From positions 434,001-498,000 of the forward strand of contig CANLWK010000002.1 in assembly GCA_947494805.1 (NCBI GenBank): a stretch of DNA of 64,000 nucleotides, in the 5' to 3' direction. The stretch comes from an uncultured Croceitalea sp. (lineage in GTDB: Bacteria > Bacteroidota > Bacteroidia > Flavobacteriales > Flavobacteriaceae). Both the position numbers and the translations under genes were made by a program. Below the pieces are notes generated by a model. That model searched no databases. It had not been told where the DNA came from and saw nothing but the letters and a program-made list of their open reading frames with translations. Of the stretch, positions 35,328-44,512 are shown piece by piece; the stretch's first letter is position 1, and every line of letters starts with the position of its first letter.

Positions 35328-37724
35328 ATGCGAATTCTCAAAAAGACTCTAGTAGTTTTAGGTATTTTAATTGCCTTAATACTACTGTTTGGTTTTATAT
35401 TCTTAAATACCCTAACACCAACATATGAAGGTGAACTTGAGTTAAGAGGGCTTTCTTCTGAAACCAATGTTTATTTTGATACTTACGGTATTCCCCATAT
35501 CTATGGAGACACTGAGGAAGATGCTTTTAGAGTATTGGGCTATGTGCATGCACAAGACCGTTTGTGGCAGATGGAACTGCTCCGTAGAATTGCCAAAGGC
35601 CGTCTTTCAGAAGTCTTCGGAAAAGATTTGGTAGATACTGACCGATTTTTTCTTTCCCTTGGTATTGACGAGCATACCAAACGTACCGTTGACAATTTGG
35701 ACAAGAATTCTGAAATGGTCAAACTATCAGAAGCCTATCTCGACGGGATTAATCAATTTATTGAGACTGGCCCCAAGCCCGTTGAGTTTTACCTCACAGG
35801 AATTGACAAAGCACCCTTTGCTCTTGAAGACGTTTACAATACCGTAGGATATATGGCATTCAGTTTTGCCATGGCCCATAAAACGGACCCATTATTGACA
35901 AATATTAAAGACCGGTTGGGTCAGGCTTATTTAGATGACCTCGCAATTCTCTCTGATACGACCACCATATGGATTCAAAATTATGGGGCGTCGGTTGCAG
36001 ATTCAATTCCAAATTCCATAACAGCTAGTGTGAACAAGGCGCTGCATAAGTTACCAGTTCCGCAATTTGTCGGAAGTAACAGTTGGGTCATTTCACCCGA
36101 AAAAACAAAAAATAAAAAAGTAATATTGGCCAATGACCCCCATATTGGTTTTGCACAGCCCTCAGTTTGGTATGAAGCCCATGTAGTTGCGCCCAATTAT
36201 GAGAAGTATGGGTACCATCTTGCAGGGGTTCCATTTCCTTTATTGGGTCATGATAGAAAATTGGCGTACGGACTTACCATGTTCGAGAATGATGATATTG
36301 ATTTTTATTATGAGGAAAACCATCCTTCAGATGAAGGAAAATATAAGTTTAAAGAAACGTATAAAGACTATAAGATGGTCTTTAAGACCATAAAGGTTAA
36401 AGATGGTGAGGATGTCAAATTCAGTTATAAAACTACGGATCACGGTCCAGTTCTAAATGGCATAGCAGACCAAATTGAGGGTGAACGCCCAATTTCAATG
36501 TCATGGATATACACGAAAGGGAAAAATGAGGTAATGGATGCCCTATATGGTATGACCCATGCAACCAACATTCACGAATTTAAAAGGGCGTTGCCCAAAA
36601 TACATGCCCCAGGTCTTAATATAATGTATGGCGATGCTGAAGGAAATGTAGGCTGGTGGGCAACTGCCAAGCTATATCAGATGCCTGATAGTTTGAACAC
36701 AAAGTTTATTTTGAATGGATCAAGTGGTGAACACGAACCGTTGCGCTATCTTGATTTTTCAGAGAACCCCCAAGCAGTAAATCCGCCGTGGAAGTATGTG
36801 TACTCTGCAAACAATCAACCTGATAGCATTTCGGGTATCCTATATCCGGGATACTATTTGCCTGAGAATAGGGCCAAACGAATCGTGGAGTTGCTAGACT
36901 CGAAAGATGATTGGGATAGTGAGACCGTAGGTGACATGATTTTAGATGTAACCTCTACCGTTAATACAGAGCTGGTGACCGAAATGATCAAACTCATCGA
37001 TATTGCAAACTTCAATGAACAACAGTTGGTCCAAATGGATGCTTTGAAAAACTGGAAAGGTGATTATCCACTTGAGAGTAGTAGTGCTACTTTGTTTCAT
37101 AGATGTGAGTATTACGTGCTTAAAAACACTTTTGAAGATGAATTGGGCCCTGAGCAGTTTAAGGCATTTCTATCTACACACTTGATGAAGCGACAAATCG
37201 CCAATGGTGCCATGATGCGTGAGGGCGCATGGTGGGACAATGTCAATACCAAGGATCTTGTGGAAACGAGAAGTGATATCGCGTTGAAGTCTTTTGCCGA
37301 TGCATGGGGGTCTTTGGTTAGCGATTTTGGACCAAATGCCGAAGATTGGGCATGGGGTAAAGTACATACGTTGGAACATGGCCATCCAATTGGGCAGGTA
37401 GATGCCCTGCGAGAATATTTTAACGTTGGCCCCTTTCCCGTACATGGTAGTAGAGAGGTTATCAATAATATGGCGTTTCCATATGACAGCACTGGCCTTT
37501 ATAAGGTAAACTCTGGTCCATCAACCCGAAGGGTCATTGATTTTTCAGATATTGAAAACAGCATGAGTATTCTGCCGACAGGGCAATCTGGAAATCCGTT
37601 GAGCAAACACTACAAAGATCAAGCGGCGATGTTCGTAAACGGTGAATTTAGAAAAATGATGATGAACCGGGAAGAAATTATGAGTTCTTCAGAGTCTTTA
37701 CTAAAATTAAAAATAGTACAATAA
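35328..37724 (+). CDS. Penicillin acylase family N-terminal nucleophile hydrolase
   Basis: 798 residues from the ATG at 35328; an upstream ATG at 35298 precedes the probable transcript start. A signal anchor (KTLVVLGILIALILLFGFIFL) leads to the alpha chain (DTYGIPHIYGDTEEDAFRVLGYVHAQDRLWQMEL, a hallmark). The autocatalytic cleavage site and nucleophile Ser are in VGSNSWVISPEKT, with ANDPHIGFAQPSVWYE following. Late blocks include HGSREVINN and STRRVIDF near the C-terminus. Periplasmic members cleave amide bonds such as acyl-homoserine lactones or acylated peptides; the substrate is not readable here. Confidence 0.93.
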   Translation: MRILKKTLVVLGILIALILLFGFIFLNTLTPTYEGELELRGLSSETNVYFDTYGIPHIYGDTEEDAFRVLGYVHAQDRLWQMELLRRIAKGRLSEVFGKDLVDTDRFFLSLGIDEHTKRTVDNLDKNSEMVKLSEAYLDGINQFIETGPKPVEFYLTGIDKAPFALEDVYNTVGYMAFSFAMAHKTDPLLTNIKDRLGQAYLDDLAILSDTTTIWIQNYGASVADSIPNSITASVNKALHKLPVPQFVGSNSWVISPEKTKNKKVILANDPHIGFAQPSVWYEAHVVAPNYEKYGYHLAGVPFPLLGHDRKLAYGLTMFENDDIDFYYEENHPSDEGKYKFKETYKDYKMVFKTIKVKDGEDVKFSYKTTDHGPVLNGIADQIEGERPISMSWIYTKGKNEVMDALYGMTHATNIHEFKRALPKIHAPGLNIMYGDAEGNVGWWATAKLYQMPDSLNTKFILNGSSGEHEPLRYLDFSENPQAVNPPWKYVYSANNQPDSISGILYPGYYLPENRAKRIVELLDSKDDWDSETVGDMILDVTSTVNTELVTEMIKLIDIANFNEQQLVQMDALKNWKGDYPLESSSATLFHRCEYYVLKNTFEDELGPEQFKAFLSTHLMKRQIANGAMMREGAWWDNVNTKDLVETRSDIALKSFADAWGSLVSDFGPNAEDWAWGKVHTLEHGHPIGQVDALREYFNVGPFPVHGSREVINNMAFPYDSTGLYKVNSGPSTRRVIDFSDIENSMSILPTGQSGNPLSKHYKDQAAMFVNGEFRKMMMNREEIMSSSESLLKLKIVQ

Positions 37725-37735
37725 TCCTTTTGAAT

Positions 37736-37770
37736 ATTGGTGAATATATTCCAATTAAAAGGTATCTTTA
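37736..37770 (+). promoter_or_regulatory. Candidate operator and promoter of the first TonB receptor module
   Basis: A palindromic core GAATATATTC (37742-37751) is flanked by ATTGG (37736-37740) and CCAAT (37751-37755, sharing the last C of the core), giving an imperfect dyad. TATCTTTA (37763-37770) is a one-mismatch TAnnTTTG box, so the dyad would overlap the -33 region. The leader would be about 40 bases. Confidence 0.35.
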
Positions 37771-37815
37771 AAAGGTAAAAAAATTGCTTTTTCTAGATAA
37801 ACGTACCGTTTTTAT

Positions 37816-38544
37816 ATGAAATACATTTACGTGTTTTTCTTAGCACTATCCTTAACCGTTCATAGTCAGTCTGTTGAAAGAATTGAGAGTGTTTATGATT
37901 GGTTCGATTCATCAATTGGACAAGAGAATTCTGGATTGTATCAAGGCGTACTCTATTTTGAAGAGTACAATATGATCAATGAAAATCATAGATTTTTTGA
38001 ATCTGAAGATTTTGTACTTGGAAAGGTCGTCTACCATGGACAACCCTACTTTAATGTCAAATTAAAGTATGACCTTTTTAAAGACCAACTTCTTACCACC
38101 CCTTCATATGCATCTTCTGCTTTGGTCATTCAATTGGAAAAAGAGAAAATAGAGGGTTTTTCTTTGGCAGACCGTCGTTTTATAAGAGTTGATAATACTA
38201 TAAGAACAGGTAAATTAGGTTTCTGTGAAGTTCTAAAACAAGAAGCGAATGTTTTGTTATTAAAAAAGCATAGAAAGACAGAGAAAGAGACTATCAAAAA
38301 TGATATCGTTTTCAACGAATTTCTTAGTAAAAACAGTTACTATGTTATGAGAAACGATTCGATTTTTTCTATGAATTCAAGAAAAGAAATCACCTCATTT
38401 CAACCCAGTATTAAAAAAGAAATATCAGACTACTTTAAAAGTTATGCTTCAATGAAAGATTCTAATTATGATGCTTTTATGGTATTGATTTTTGAACGCT
38501 TGTTTTCACCTGAATATGATAAAAGAAACCTTCTAAATGAATAG
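37816..38544 (+). CDS. Secreted hypothetical protein at the head of the TonB receptor module
   Basis: 242 residues with a signal peptide (MKYIYVFFLALSLTVHSQ). No known family is recognised. The mature part is mixed alpha/beta and charged (QGVLYFEEYNMINENHRFF, VVYHGQPYFNVKLKYDLF, FSLADRRFIRVDN), with a lysine-rich stretch at about 155-172. Its last 8 bases overlap the receptor start at 38537, so it is translationally coupled to it and probably works in the envelope with it. No copy of it precedes the second receptor. Confidence 0.8.
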   Translation: MKYIYVFFLALSLTVHSQSVERIESVYDWFDSSIGQENSGLYQGVLYFEEYNMINENHRFFESEDFVLGKVVYHGQPYFNVKLKYDLFKDQLLTTPSYASSALVIQLEKEKIEGFSLADRRFIRVDNTIRTGKLGFCEVLKQEANVLLLKKHRKTEKETIKNDIVFNEFLSKNSYYVMRNDSIFSMNSRKEITSFQPSIKKEISDYFKSYASMKDSNYDAFMVLIFERLFSPEYDKRNLLNE

Positions 38545-41302
38545 ACTCGCCGTTGTGTTTACAATGATAGTCCTTTTTGGATATCAGGGAATCGCTCAAG
38601 AAAAAGAGAATAAGTTCTCTTTTGATTTTAATAACTCAGTACAGAAAAGTGCTATTGATGAGATTTCGAAAGTAACTGGTTACAAAATCTACTACTTGTC
38701 TGAATGGCTTTCAAATGATACCATAAACAAAAGCTTTAACGATATTAGCATTGATAAAGCTTTGGATTTTATTTTTGAAGACACCAATATTAACTACTTC
38801 TTTTTTGAGGGAGATAAGATCGTACTTACCAAAAACACAATCATATACGAAGAACTACCTGAAGATTTTTTCGGAAAGGTCGATACTTTAGAACAAGTGG
38901 AAACTACAGCTGAAATAGACCCTCTTTTCTATGAGGGATTTAAAACCACCTCAGATAAAAAAATTGAAACTTTTAGAATAGGCAAAACAAATAGAAACAA
39001 TTTAAAAAAGACCTATCGTCTCAGCGGCATTGTTTCTAACATTGACACAAAAGAACCTATCCCTGATTTGACTATTATTTTAGAAGATGGTGCTTCAGGT
39101 GTCGTTACCAAAGAGAATGGATATTTTGATGTTCAACTCAAGTCAGGTCTAAACATTTTAGAGTTTAGGGCATTGGGTATAGAGAACGTTAAAAAAAGAG
39201 TGTTCATGTACAATGATGGCAACCTTAATATAGAGCTTGCCGAGAGTTTCAACCAACTTGAAGAAGTTGTGCTAAGTGGGGAACTAAATAGAAATGTAGA
39301 AGAGAGTTTAACGGGTGCTGAAGAAATCGATGTTGAAGAATCAAAGAATATTCCACTTGTGCTGGGCGAACGTGATGTGCTAAAGGTAGCAACCTCTTTA
39401 CCTGGAATTTCAACTGCTGGTGAAGGTTCTGCCGGGTTTAATGTTAGAGGCGGAGAATCAGATCAAAACCTTATTTTGTTTGACGAAGCTGTTATCTATA
39501 ATCCTCAGCACTTTTTCGGTCTCTTTTCAGCCCTGAATCCTTTCGCGATATCCCAACTGGATATTTTTAAGGGGAGTATTCCCGCGGAGTATGGTGGTAG
39601 GGTGTCTTCAGTATTCGACATCAAGACAAAAAATGCCAATGCCAATAAATTTTCAGGTGAGGCATCTATTGGGCCGGTCACCAGTAATCTGCTTTTAGAA
39701 GTGCCCGTTGTTAAGGATAAATCTTCATTTATGATCGGTGGCAGGGCGGCATATGCCAATTGGATCTTAAGATCTTTAAATGAAGAGTCGTTAAACAATA
39801 GTCAAGCATCTTTTTACGACGTTATTGCCAACTATAATCATAAAATTAATGATAACAATAATGTGAAGGTAACGGCATATTACAGTAAAGATGATTTCAG
39901 CATTACTTCCGACTCTGTGTATTTATACAATAACCGATTGTTATCGTTGAAGTGGGATCATAAATTCAACAAAAAAAATACAGGAAGTTTGATTTTATCA
40001 AACTCCGCCTATGATTTCAACATAGAATTTGACAAAGGTTCAGAGGCCGATTTTGATTTAGGCTATTCAGTGAATGAAACCGGATTGAAGTTGAAAATGA
40101 ACTATTTGCATAGCCCAAAGCAGAAATTCAATTATGGTATTGAAAGCAAATTATATTCTGTAGAACCCGGTAGTATTGATCCAATTGGTGGCGCATCTAT
40201 TGTGAATCCATTGGACATCCCAACCGAGCGTGGGTTAGAATCTGCCGCATTTATTTCCAGTAATATTGATATTACCGATAAATTGTCTTTAGATGCAGGG
40301 GTCAGATATTCCTTTTTTGCGGCTTTGGGCGAATCTGAGCAACGGGCCTTTGCAGAGGGTGCCCCACGAAATGAAGGTACCGTTATAGACACCTTAAGTT
40401 TTGATAAAAATGAGGTTATAGAGACCTATGGTGGTCCAGAGTTTAGAATTTCAGCCAGATATCTTTTGTCCAATGACTTCTCCCTGAAGGCAAGTTATAA
40501 TAATACCATACAATATATTCATAGATTATCTAACAATACCACGGTTTCTCCTATAGACACCTGGAAGCTGTCTGATTTGAATATCGAGCCCCAAAGGGGA
40601 AGGCAATACTCACTGGGACTCTACAAAAACTTTAACACCAATACATACGAAGTAAGTCTCGAAGGTTTTTATAAAACCACTGAAAATACCTTAGACTTTA
40701 AAACAGGCGCACAGCTTTTACTTAACGAAAATATAGAAACAGAAGTTCTACAGGGTGAGGGTAAATCATATGGGGTTGAGTTTTTAATTCGAAAGAATAA
40801 TGGCAGGTTAAATGGTTGGCTTGGTTATACATATTCTCGTTCTTTATTGAGTTTTGACAGCCAGTTTTCTGAAGAACGTATTAATAATGGAGACTTTTTT
40901 CCTTCAAATTTTGATAAACCCCATGATATAAGCTTAGTTGCCAATTACAAGTTTACCAAGCGGTTCAGTCTGTCAACAAATTTTGTTTATCAGACTGGTA
41001 GGCCGGTGACGGTACCAGTAGGTAATTTTAACTTCAACAATTCAGAGTTTGCTGTTTTTAGTGATAGAAATAGTTTTCGTATCCCTGATTTTTACAGATT
41101 GGACCTTGGCTTTAACATTGAAGGAAACCATAAAATTAAGAAGTTGGCACATAGTTTTTGGACAATATCCATTTATAATGTTTTAGGTCGAAACAATCCG
41201 TTCTCTGTTTTCTTTGTAACGGAGAATGGTCAAGTTGAAGCCCTGAAAGCTTCAATATTTTCAGTTCCTGTTCCTGCAATAACCTATAATTTCAAATTTT
41301 GA
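38537..41302 (+). CDS. TonB-dependent outer-membrane receptor with STN domain, module 1
   Basis: 921 residues: signal peptide (to about 20), STN domain (about 25-95, SAIDEISKVTGYKIYYLSEW), a linker, a carboxypeptidase-regulatory-like domain (about 158-235, RLSGIVSNIDTKEPIPDLT), a TonB-box-like QLEEVVLSG, Plug (about 265-385, LPGISTAGEGSAGFNVRGG and NLILFDEAVIYNPQHFFG), and a beta barrel ending ITYNFKF. It is not a SusC: there is no SusD neighbour and it is shorter. It is closely related to the receptor at 44513. No sigma/FecR pair is adjacent despite the STN domain. Confidence 0.93.
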   Translation: MNRLAVVFTMIVLFGYQGIAQEKENKFSFDFNNSVQKSAIDEISKVTGYKIYYLSEWLSNDTINKSFNDISIDKALDFIFEDTNINYFFFEGDKIVLTKNTIIYEELPEDFFGKVDTLEQVETTAEIDPLFYEGFKTTSDKKIETFRIGKTNRNNLKKTYRLSGIVSNIDTKEPIPDLTIILEDGASGVVTKENGYFDVQLKSGLNILEFRALGIENVKKRVFMYNDGNLNIELAESFNQLEEVVLSGELNRNVEESLTGAEEIDVEESKNIPLVLGERDVLKVATSLPGISTAGEGSAGFNVRGGESDQNLILFDEAVIYNPQHFFGLFSALNPFAISQLDIFKGSIPAEYGGRVSSVFDIKTKNANANKFSGEASIGPVTSNLLLEVPVVKDKSSFMIGGRAAYANWILRSLNEESLNNSQASFYDVIANYNHKINDNNNVKVTAYYSKDDFSITSDSVYLYNNRLLSLKWDHKFNKKNTGSLILSNSAYDFNIEFDKGSEADFDLGYSVNETGLKLKMNYLHSPKQKFNYGIESKLYSVEPGSIDPIGGASIVNPLDIPTERGLESAAFISSNIDITDKLSLDAGVRYSFFAALGESEQRAFAEGAPRNEGTVIDTLSFDKNEVIETYGGPEFRISARYLLSNDFSLKASYNNTIQYIHRLSNNTTVSPIDTWKLSDLNIEPQRGRQYSLGLYKNFNTNTYEVSLEGFYKTTENTLDFKTGAQLLLNENIETEVLQGEGKSYGVEFLIRKNNGRLNGWLGYTYSRSLLSFDSQFSEERINNGDFFPSNFDKPHDISLVANYKFTKRFSLSTNFVYQTGRPVTVPVGNFNFNNSEFAVFSDRNSFRIPDFYRLDLGFNIEGNHKIKKLAHSFWTISIYNVLGRNNPFSVFFVTENGQVEALKASIFSVPVPAITYNFKF

Positions 41303-41305
41303 TTT

Positions 41306-42481
41306 ATGAAGGTTGTATCTAATTATTTGAAAAAGTCTGTTTTACTGATTTTTGTTGGCATTTGTACAGTGACCTGTACAGAACCTTTTGAAGTAGAACT
41401 TGATGATTTTGAAAACATCTTGGTTATTGAAGCTAGTATAACCGATGAAATGAAAAGACAAGAAATATTTATCTCGCGCACCTATACTACTGACGAAGAA
41501 GTTGTTCAAGAAAGTGGGGCCATTGTCAATGTCTCTGATGATGTGGGAAACACATATACTTTTCAAGAAAATGGTGCAGGGCTATATGTATCAAGTACTG
41601 AATTTGCTGCTCTTAGTGGACGTAACTATAGACTACAAATTGAAACTGCTGATGGTAGATCGTATTCGTCATCAACTGCAGCATTGCCGCCGTCAGGTCA
41701 AATAGATGAAGTCAAAGCCATGCGAACTACCAATAAAGGTGGTGTTGATGGCGTGGCAATATTGGTCAGTGGTAGTGCCGAAGGTGAAGAAACTGCGTTT
41801 TTTCGATATAAATTTGAAGAAACGTATCGTATCGTGTCCTTTTACAACCCACAAGATGACTTGGTAATAGTTTCCGAAAATCCTCCGGAGTTAGAATTGA
41901 TGAACAAAACTAGGGAAGAACGGATATGTTACAACACACTGTTCTCCAACAAAATTTTGATTGCTGACAGTGATAATTTTTCGGCAAATAGAGTCGTAGA
42001 TTTTCAGATTCGATTTATTGAAAGACTGGATCGCATTGTAGTCAGTAGATATAGCATATTGGCAATACAGTTTACACAATCTGAAGAGGCAAATGTGTTT
42101 TACAAAACGTTACAAGAATTTTCAGGAAACACAAGTTTGTTTTTACAAACCCAACCTGGTTTTCTCGCAGGAAATGTTAGCTCAGAAAATGATGAAGATG
42201 AGAAAGTATTGGGGCTTTTTGAAGTAACTTCAGTTTCTACAAAAAGGTTGTTCTTTAGTTTTAATGAAATTTTTGGAATTGAGGAAACGCGCTTTTCCCC
42301 TGAATGTAGTACTGTTGCAGGGTTTGGTCTTTCAAACCCTATTTTATTCGATCGTATAAAATCAGGCAGATGGAAATATATCAATGAAGATCCGCCGAAT
42401 GTTTATAATGTAGCCCAGGTACAATGTGTGGACTGTAATGTTTTGGGCACCAATGTAGTACCAGATTTTTGGGAAGATTAA
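41306..42481 (+). CDS. DUF4249 family lipoprotein, module 1
   Basis: 391 residues, 3 bases after the receptor stop. Lipoprotein signal with lipobox TVTC (Cys near residue 25). The DUF4249 pattern is visible: LVIEASITDEMKRQEIFISRTY, then a CarboxypepD-like strand region, YRLQIETADGRSYSS and a late FSFNEIFGIEET. The C-terminus carries CVDCNVLGTNVVPDFWED, shared with the other two DUF4249 proteins here. DUF4249 proteins are Bacteroidota-specific, of unknown function, and usually follow a TonB-dependent receptor, so it probably sits on the outer membrane as its partner. Confidence 0.92.
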   Translation: MKVVSNYLKKSVLLIFVGICTVTCTEPFEVELDDFENILVIEASITDEMKRQEIFISRTYTTDEEVVQESGAIVNVSDDVGNTYTFQENGAGLYVSSTEFAALSGRNYRLQIETADGRSYSSSTAALPPSGQIDEVKAMRTTNKGGVDGVAILVSGSAEGEETAFFRYKFEETYRIVSFYNPQDDLVIVSENPPELELMNKTREERICYNTLFSNKILIADSDNFSANRVVDFQIRFIERLDRIVVSRYSILAIQFTQSEEANVFYKTLQEFSGNTSLFLQTQPGFLAGNVSSENDEDEKVLGLFEVTSVSTKRLFFSFNEIFGIEETRFSPECSTVAGFGLSNPILFDRIKSGRWKYINEDPPNVYNVAQVQCVDCNVLGTNVVPDFWED

Positions 42482-42490
42482 TTCGTTTTT

Positions 42491-44278
42491 ATGTTAAAAC
42501 AATGTTCACTTGTGTTTTTTTTATTGACTGCCCTCTTCAGTGTGCAGGGCCAGTCTAAGATCGGATATGCCTCAGGTAGTGAAAGGTATAGTGAAATAGG
42601 CAAAGAGAAAGTCTTTCTGCACCATAATTCATCCATGTTGTTTGTTGGCGAATATTTGTATTACAGTTTGTATTGCCTAAATGATCGCACCAAGAATTTA
42701 AGCGATATTAGTAAGATAGCATATGTTGAACTTGTAGGGGAAAAACAAAATGTTGTCTTTAAACAAAAGATTAACCTGAGCGATGGTCTGGGAGAAGGAG
42801 ACTTTTTCATTCCGGTTTCGGTCCCTTCGGGAAATTATAAATTGATTGCCTACACCAAATGGATGAAAAATTGGGGTATTGGCGACTTTTATCAAAGTAA
42901 CCTGGTTATTCTAAATCCCTATACCAATGCGCAGAAAACATTTCTTTCCGATGCATTAACACAAAGCGCAGATACAACTAGTCAATACAGCTCTAAGAAA
43001 CCTAGTACATCAAACAAAATCAATTATTTAAATATCATAAATCTGGGTACAGATAAAAATGTGTACCGCAAAAGGGAAAAAGTAAGTTTAAACCTTAGAT
43101 CACTTCGAAACAATCTTATTGATATGGGCAATTATTCCTTGTCCGTGCGAAAGGTGAATGAGCTGAACAACTCTTCTTCATCACCTATAATGCCAATTGG
43201 GAAGGTTTTTGAGGAATCTTCTTCACAGCCAATAGAGAATATGTTCTTTTTACCCGAATTAAGGGGTAATCTGGTTTCTGGTAAAATAGTCGCAATTGAT
43301 TCTTCTTCAATTGTCAAAAATCAGAAGGTCATTTTTTCGGTACCTGAAAAGAATTATCAATTACGGGTGGTCACCACGAATGAAAGAGGCGAGTTTTATT
43401 TCTCATTGGACGAAACGTATGAAGGTGAAAATGGGATGTTTCAAGTTTGGGGCAATAATAGTGAAGGATTTAAGATTTTATTGGACGATGAGACTTCTAT
43501 TGACTACGCAAACCTAAGTTTTGATAAGTTCAGGTTAGAACCTGCCATGAAAGAAACTATCGCTAAAAGAAGTATTCACAATCAAATAGAAAATGCGTAC
43601 TTCAGTAAAAAGCCTGATACTATAAGAACTATAGAAAAACAAAAGGTTTTTTCAGGAGAAAATGTTGTATCCTACCTTTTGGATGATTACACAAGGTTTC
43701 CAACGGTGAAAGAGACTTTTGTGGAAGTAGTGAGTGACGTTTGGATAAGCGAAGGAAAAAACTCCGATGAATATGCATTTACGGTAAGAGGTGTATATTC
43801 TTCTGACTATCAAACAGCGTATAAGCCACTGATCATTGTTGATGGTATTGTGCTCCAAGATTTTAAATCGTTAATGGATTATGGGGCAAGAAAGATAAAA
43901 ACAGTAAATGTCGTTAGAAATAAATATGTCATTGGAGCTCAAATTTTTCAAGGTATTATTGATATTGAGACCTTTGATAATGACTTTAATTTGGTTATGA
44001 ACAATGCGAATGTAAAAACTGTTGTATTGGACAGACCATCTGCAAAAAAGAAATATTTTAAACAGGTGTATACTGAAGAACAAATCGAAGATTACAGTGT
44101 GATCCCCGATTTTAGGCATCAATTGCTATGGCAACCCAATATACAGTTTGAGGGAGAATCTATGGAAATTGAATTCTATACCTCTGATGTCAGTGGGGCA
44201 TTTGAAATTACTTTAGAAGGATATACCTTAAAAGGAGGTGAGCCAGTATCTCTGAGAAAGATAATTAAGGTTGAATAA
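42491..44278 (+). CDS. Secreted MG2-like/Plug-like protein, module 1
   Basis: 595 residues with a signal peptide (to about 20). The N-terminal domain (about 30-135) resembles the MG2 domain of bacterial alpha-2-macroglobulins: EKVFLHHNSSMLFVGEYLYYSLY, ISKIAYVELVGEKQNVV, GLGEGDFFIPVSVPSGNYKLIAYT. A middle beta region follows (GKIVAIDSSSIVKNQKVIF). The C-terminal part (about 435-500) looks like a TonB Plug core (KPLIIVDGIVLQDFKSLMDYGARKIKTVNVV, FQGIIDIET) but no barrel follows; it ends with a domain containing IPDFRHQLLWQPNIQ and FYTSDVSGAFEITLEGY. Paralogue of the gene at 49964. Confidence 0.8.
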   Translation: MLKQCSLVFFLLTALFSVQGQSKIGYASGSERYSEIGKEKVFLHHNSSMLFVGEYLYYSLYCLNDRTKNLSDISKIAYVELVGEKQNVVFKQKINLSDGLGEGDFFIPVSVPSGNYKLIAYTKWMKNWGIGDFYQSNLVILNPYTNAQKTFLSDALTQSADTTSQYSSKKPSTSNKINYLNIINLGTDKNVYRKREKVSLNLRSLRNNLIDMGNYSLSVRKVNELNNSSSSPIMPIGKVFEESSSQPIENMFFLPELRGNLVSGKIVAIDSSSIVKNQKVIFSVPEKNYQLRVVTTNERGEFYFSLDETYEGENGMFQVWGNNSEGFKILLDDETSIDYANLSFDKFRLEPAMKETIAKRSIHNQIENAYFSKKPDTIRTIEKQKVFSGENVVSYLLDDYTRFPTVKETFVEVVSDVWISEGKNSDEYAFTVRGVYSSDYQTAYKPLIIVDGIVLQDFKSLMDYGARKIKTVNVVRNKYVIGAQIFQGIIDIETFDNDFNLVMNNANVKTVVLDRPSAKKKYFKQVYTEEQIEDYSVIPDFRHQLLWQPNIQFEGESMEIEFYTSDVSGAFEITLEGYTLKGGEPVSLRKIIKVE

Positions 44279-44464
44279 CAGAATTTCAATGCATCTGCCT
44301 TTGAGTTTTTTCCTGACTTCACGGCAAAGGTTATCAACATTATTGTCGCGCGGTACTATAACAAATTCAGAAAAGTGCTGATGACGCATGTAGAAATCAC
44401 GAATACTGTTGATAATTTCATCAATTTTGTCCCAAATCTGTAAATCCGGACAGGTTTTCTTTTT
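44231..44464 (-). pseudogene. Possible gene relic between the two receptor modules
   Basis: The minus strand is open for 78 codons, from after a stop at 44465-44467 to a stop at 44228-44230, and overlaps the end of the preceding gene. The translation looks protein-like (DLQIWDKIDEIINSIRDFY, then FSEFVIVPRDNNVDNLCREV and KKLKGRCIEILL), but the only in-frame ATG is internal (44389). I recognise no family. It could be the remnant of a gene lost when the modules duplicated, or chance. Confidence 0.25.
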
Positions 44465-44512
44465 TTAGCACTGTTGGTTTTGTAATTTAGAAAGGCTAAT
44501 TCAATCACTTTC

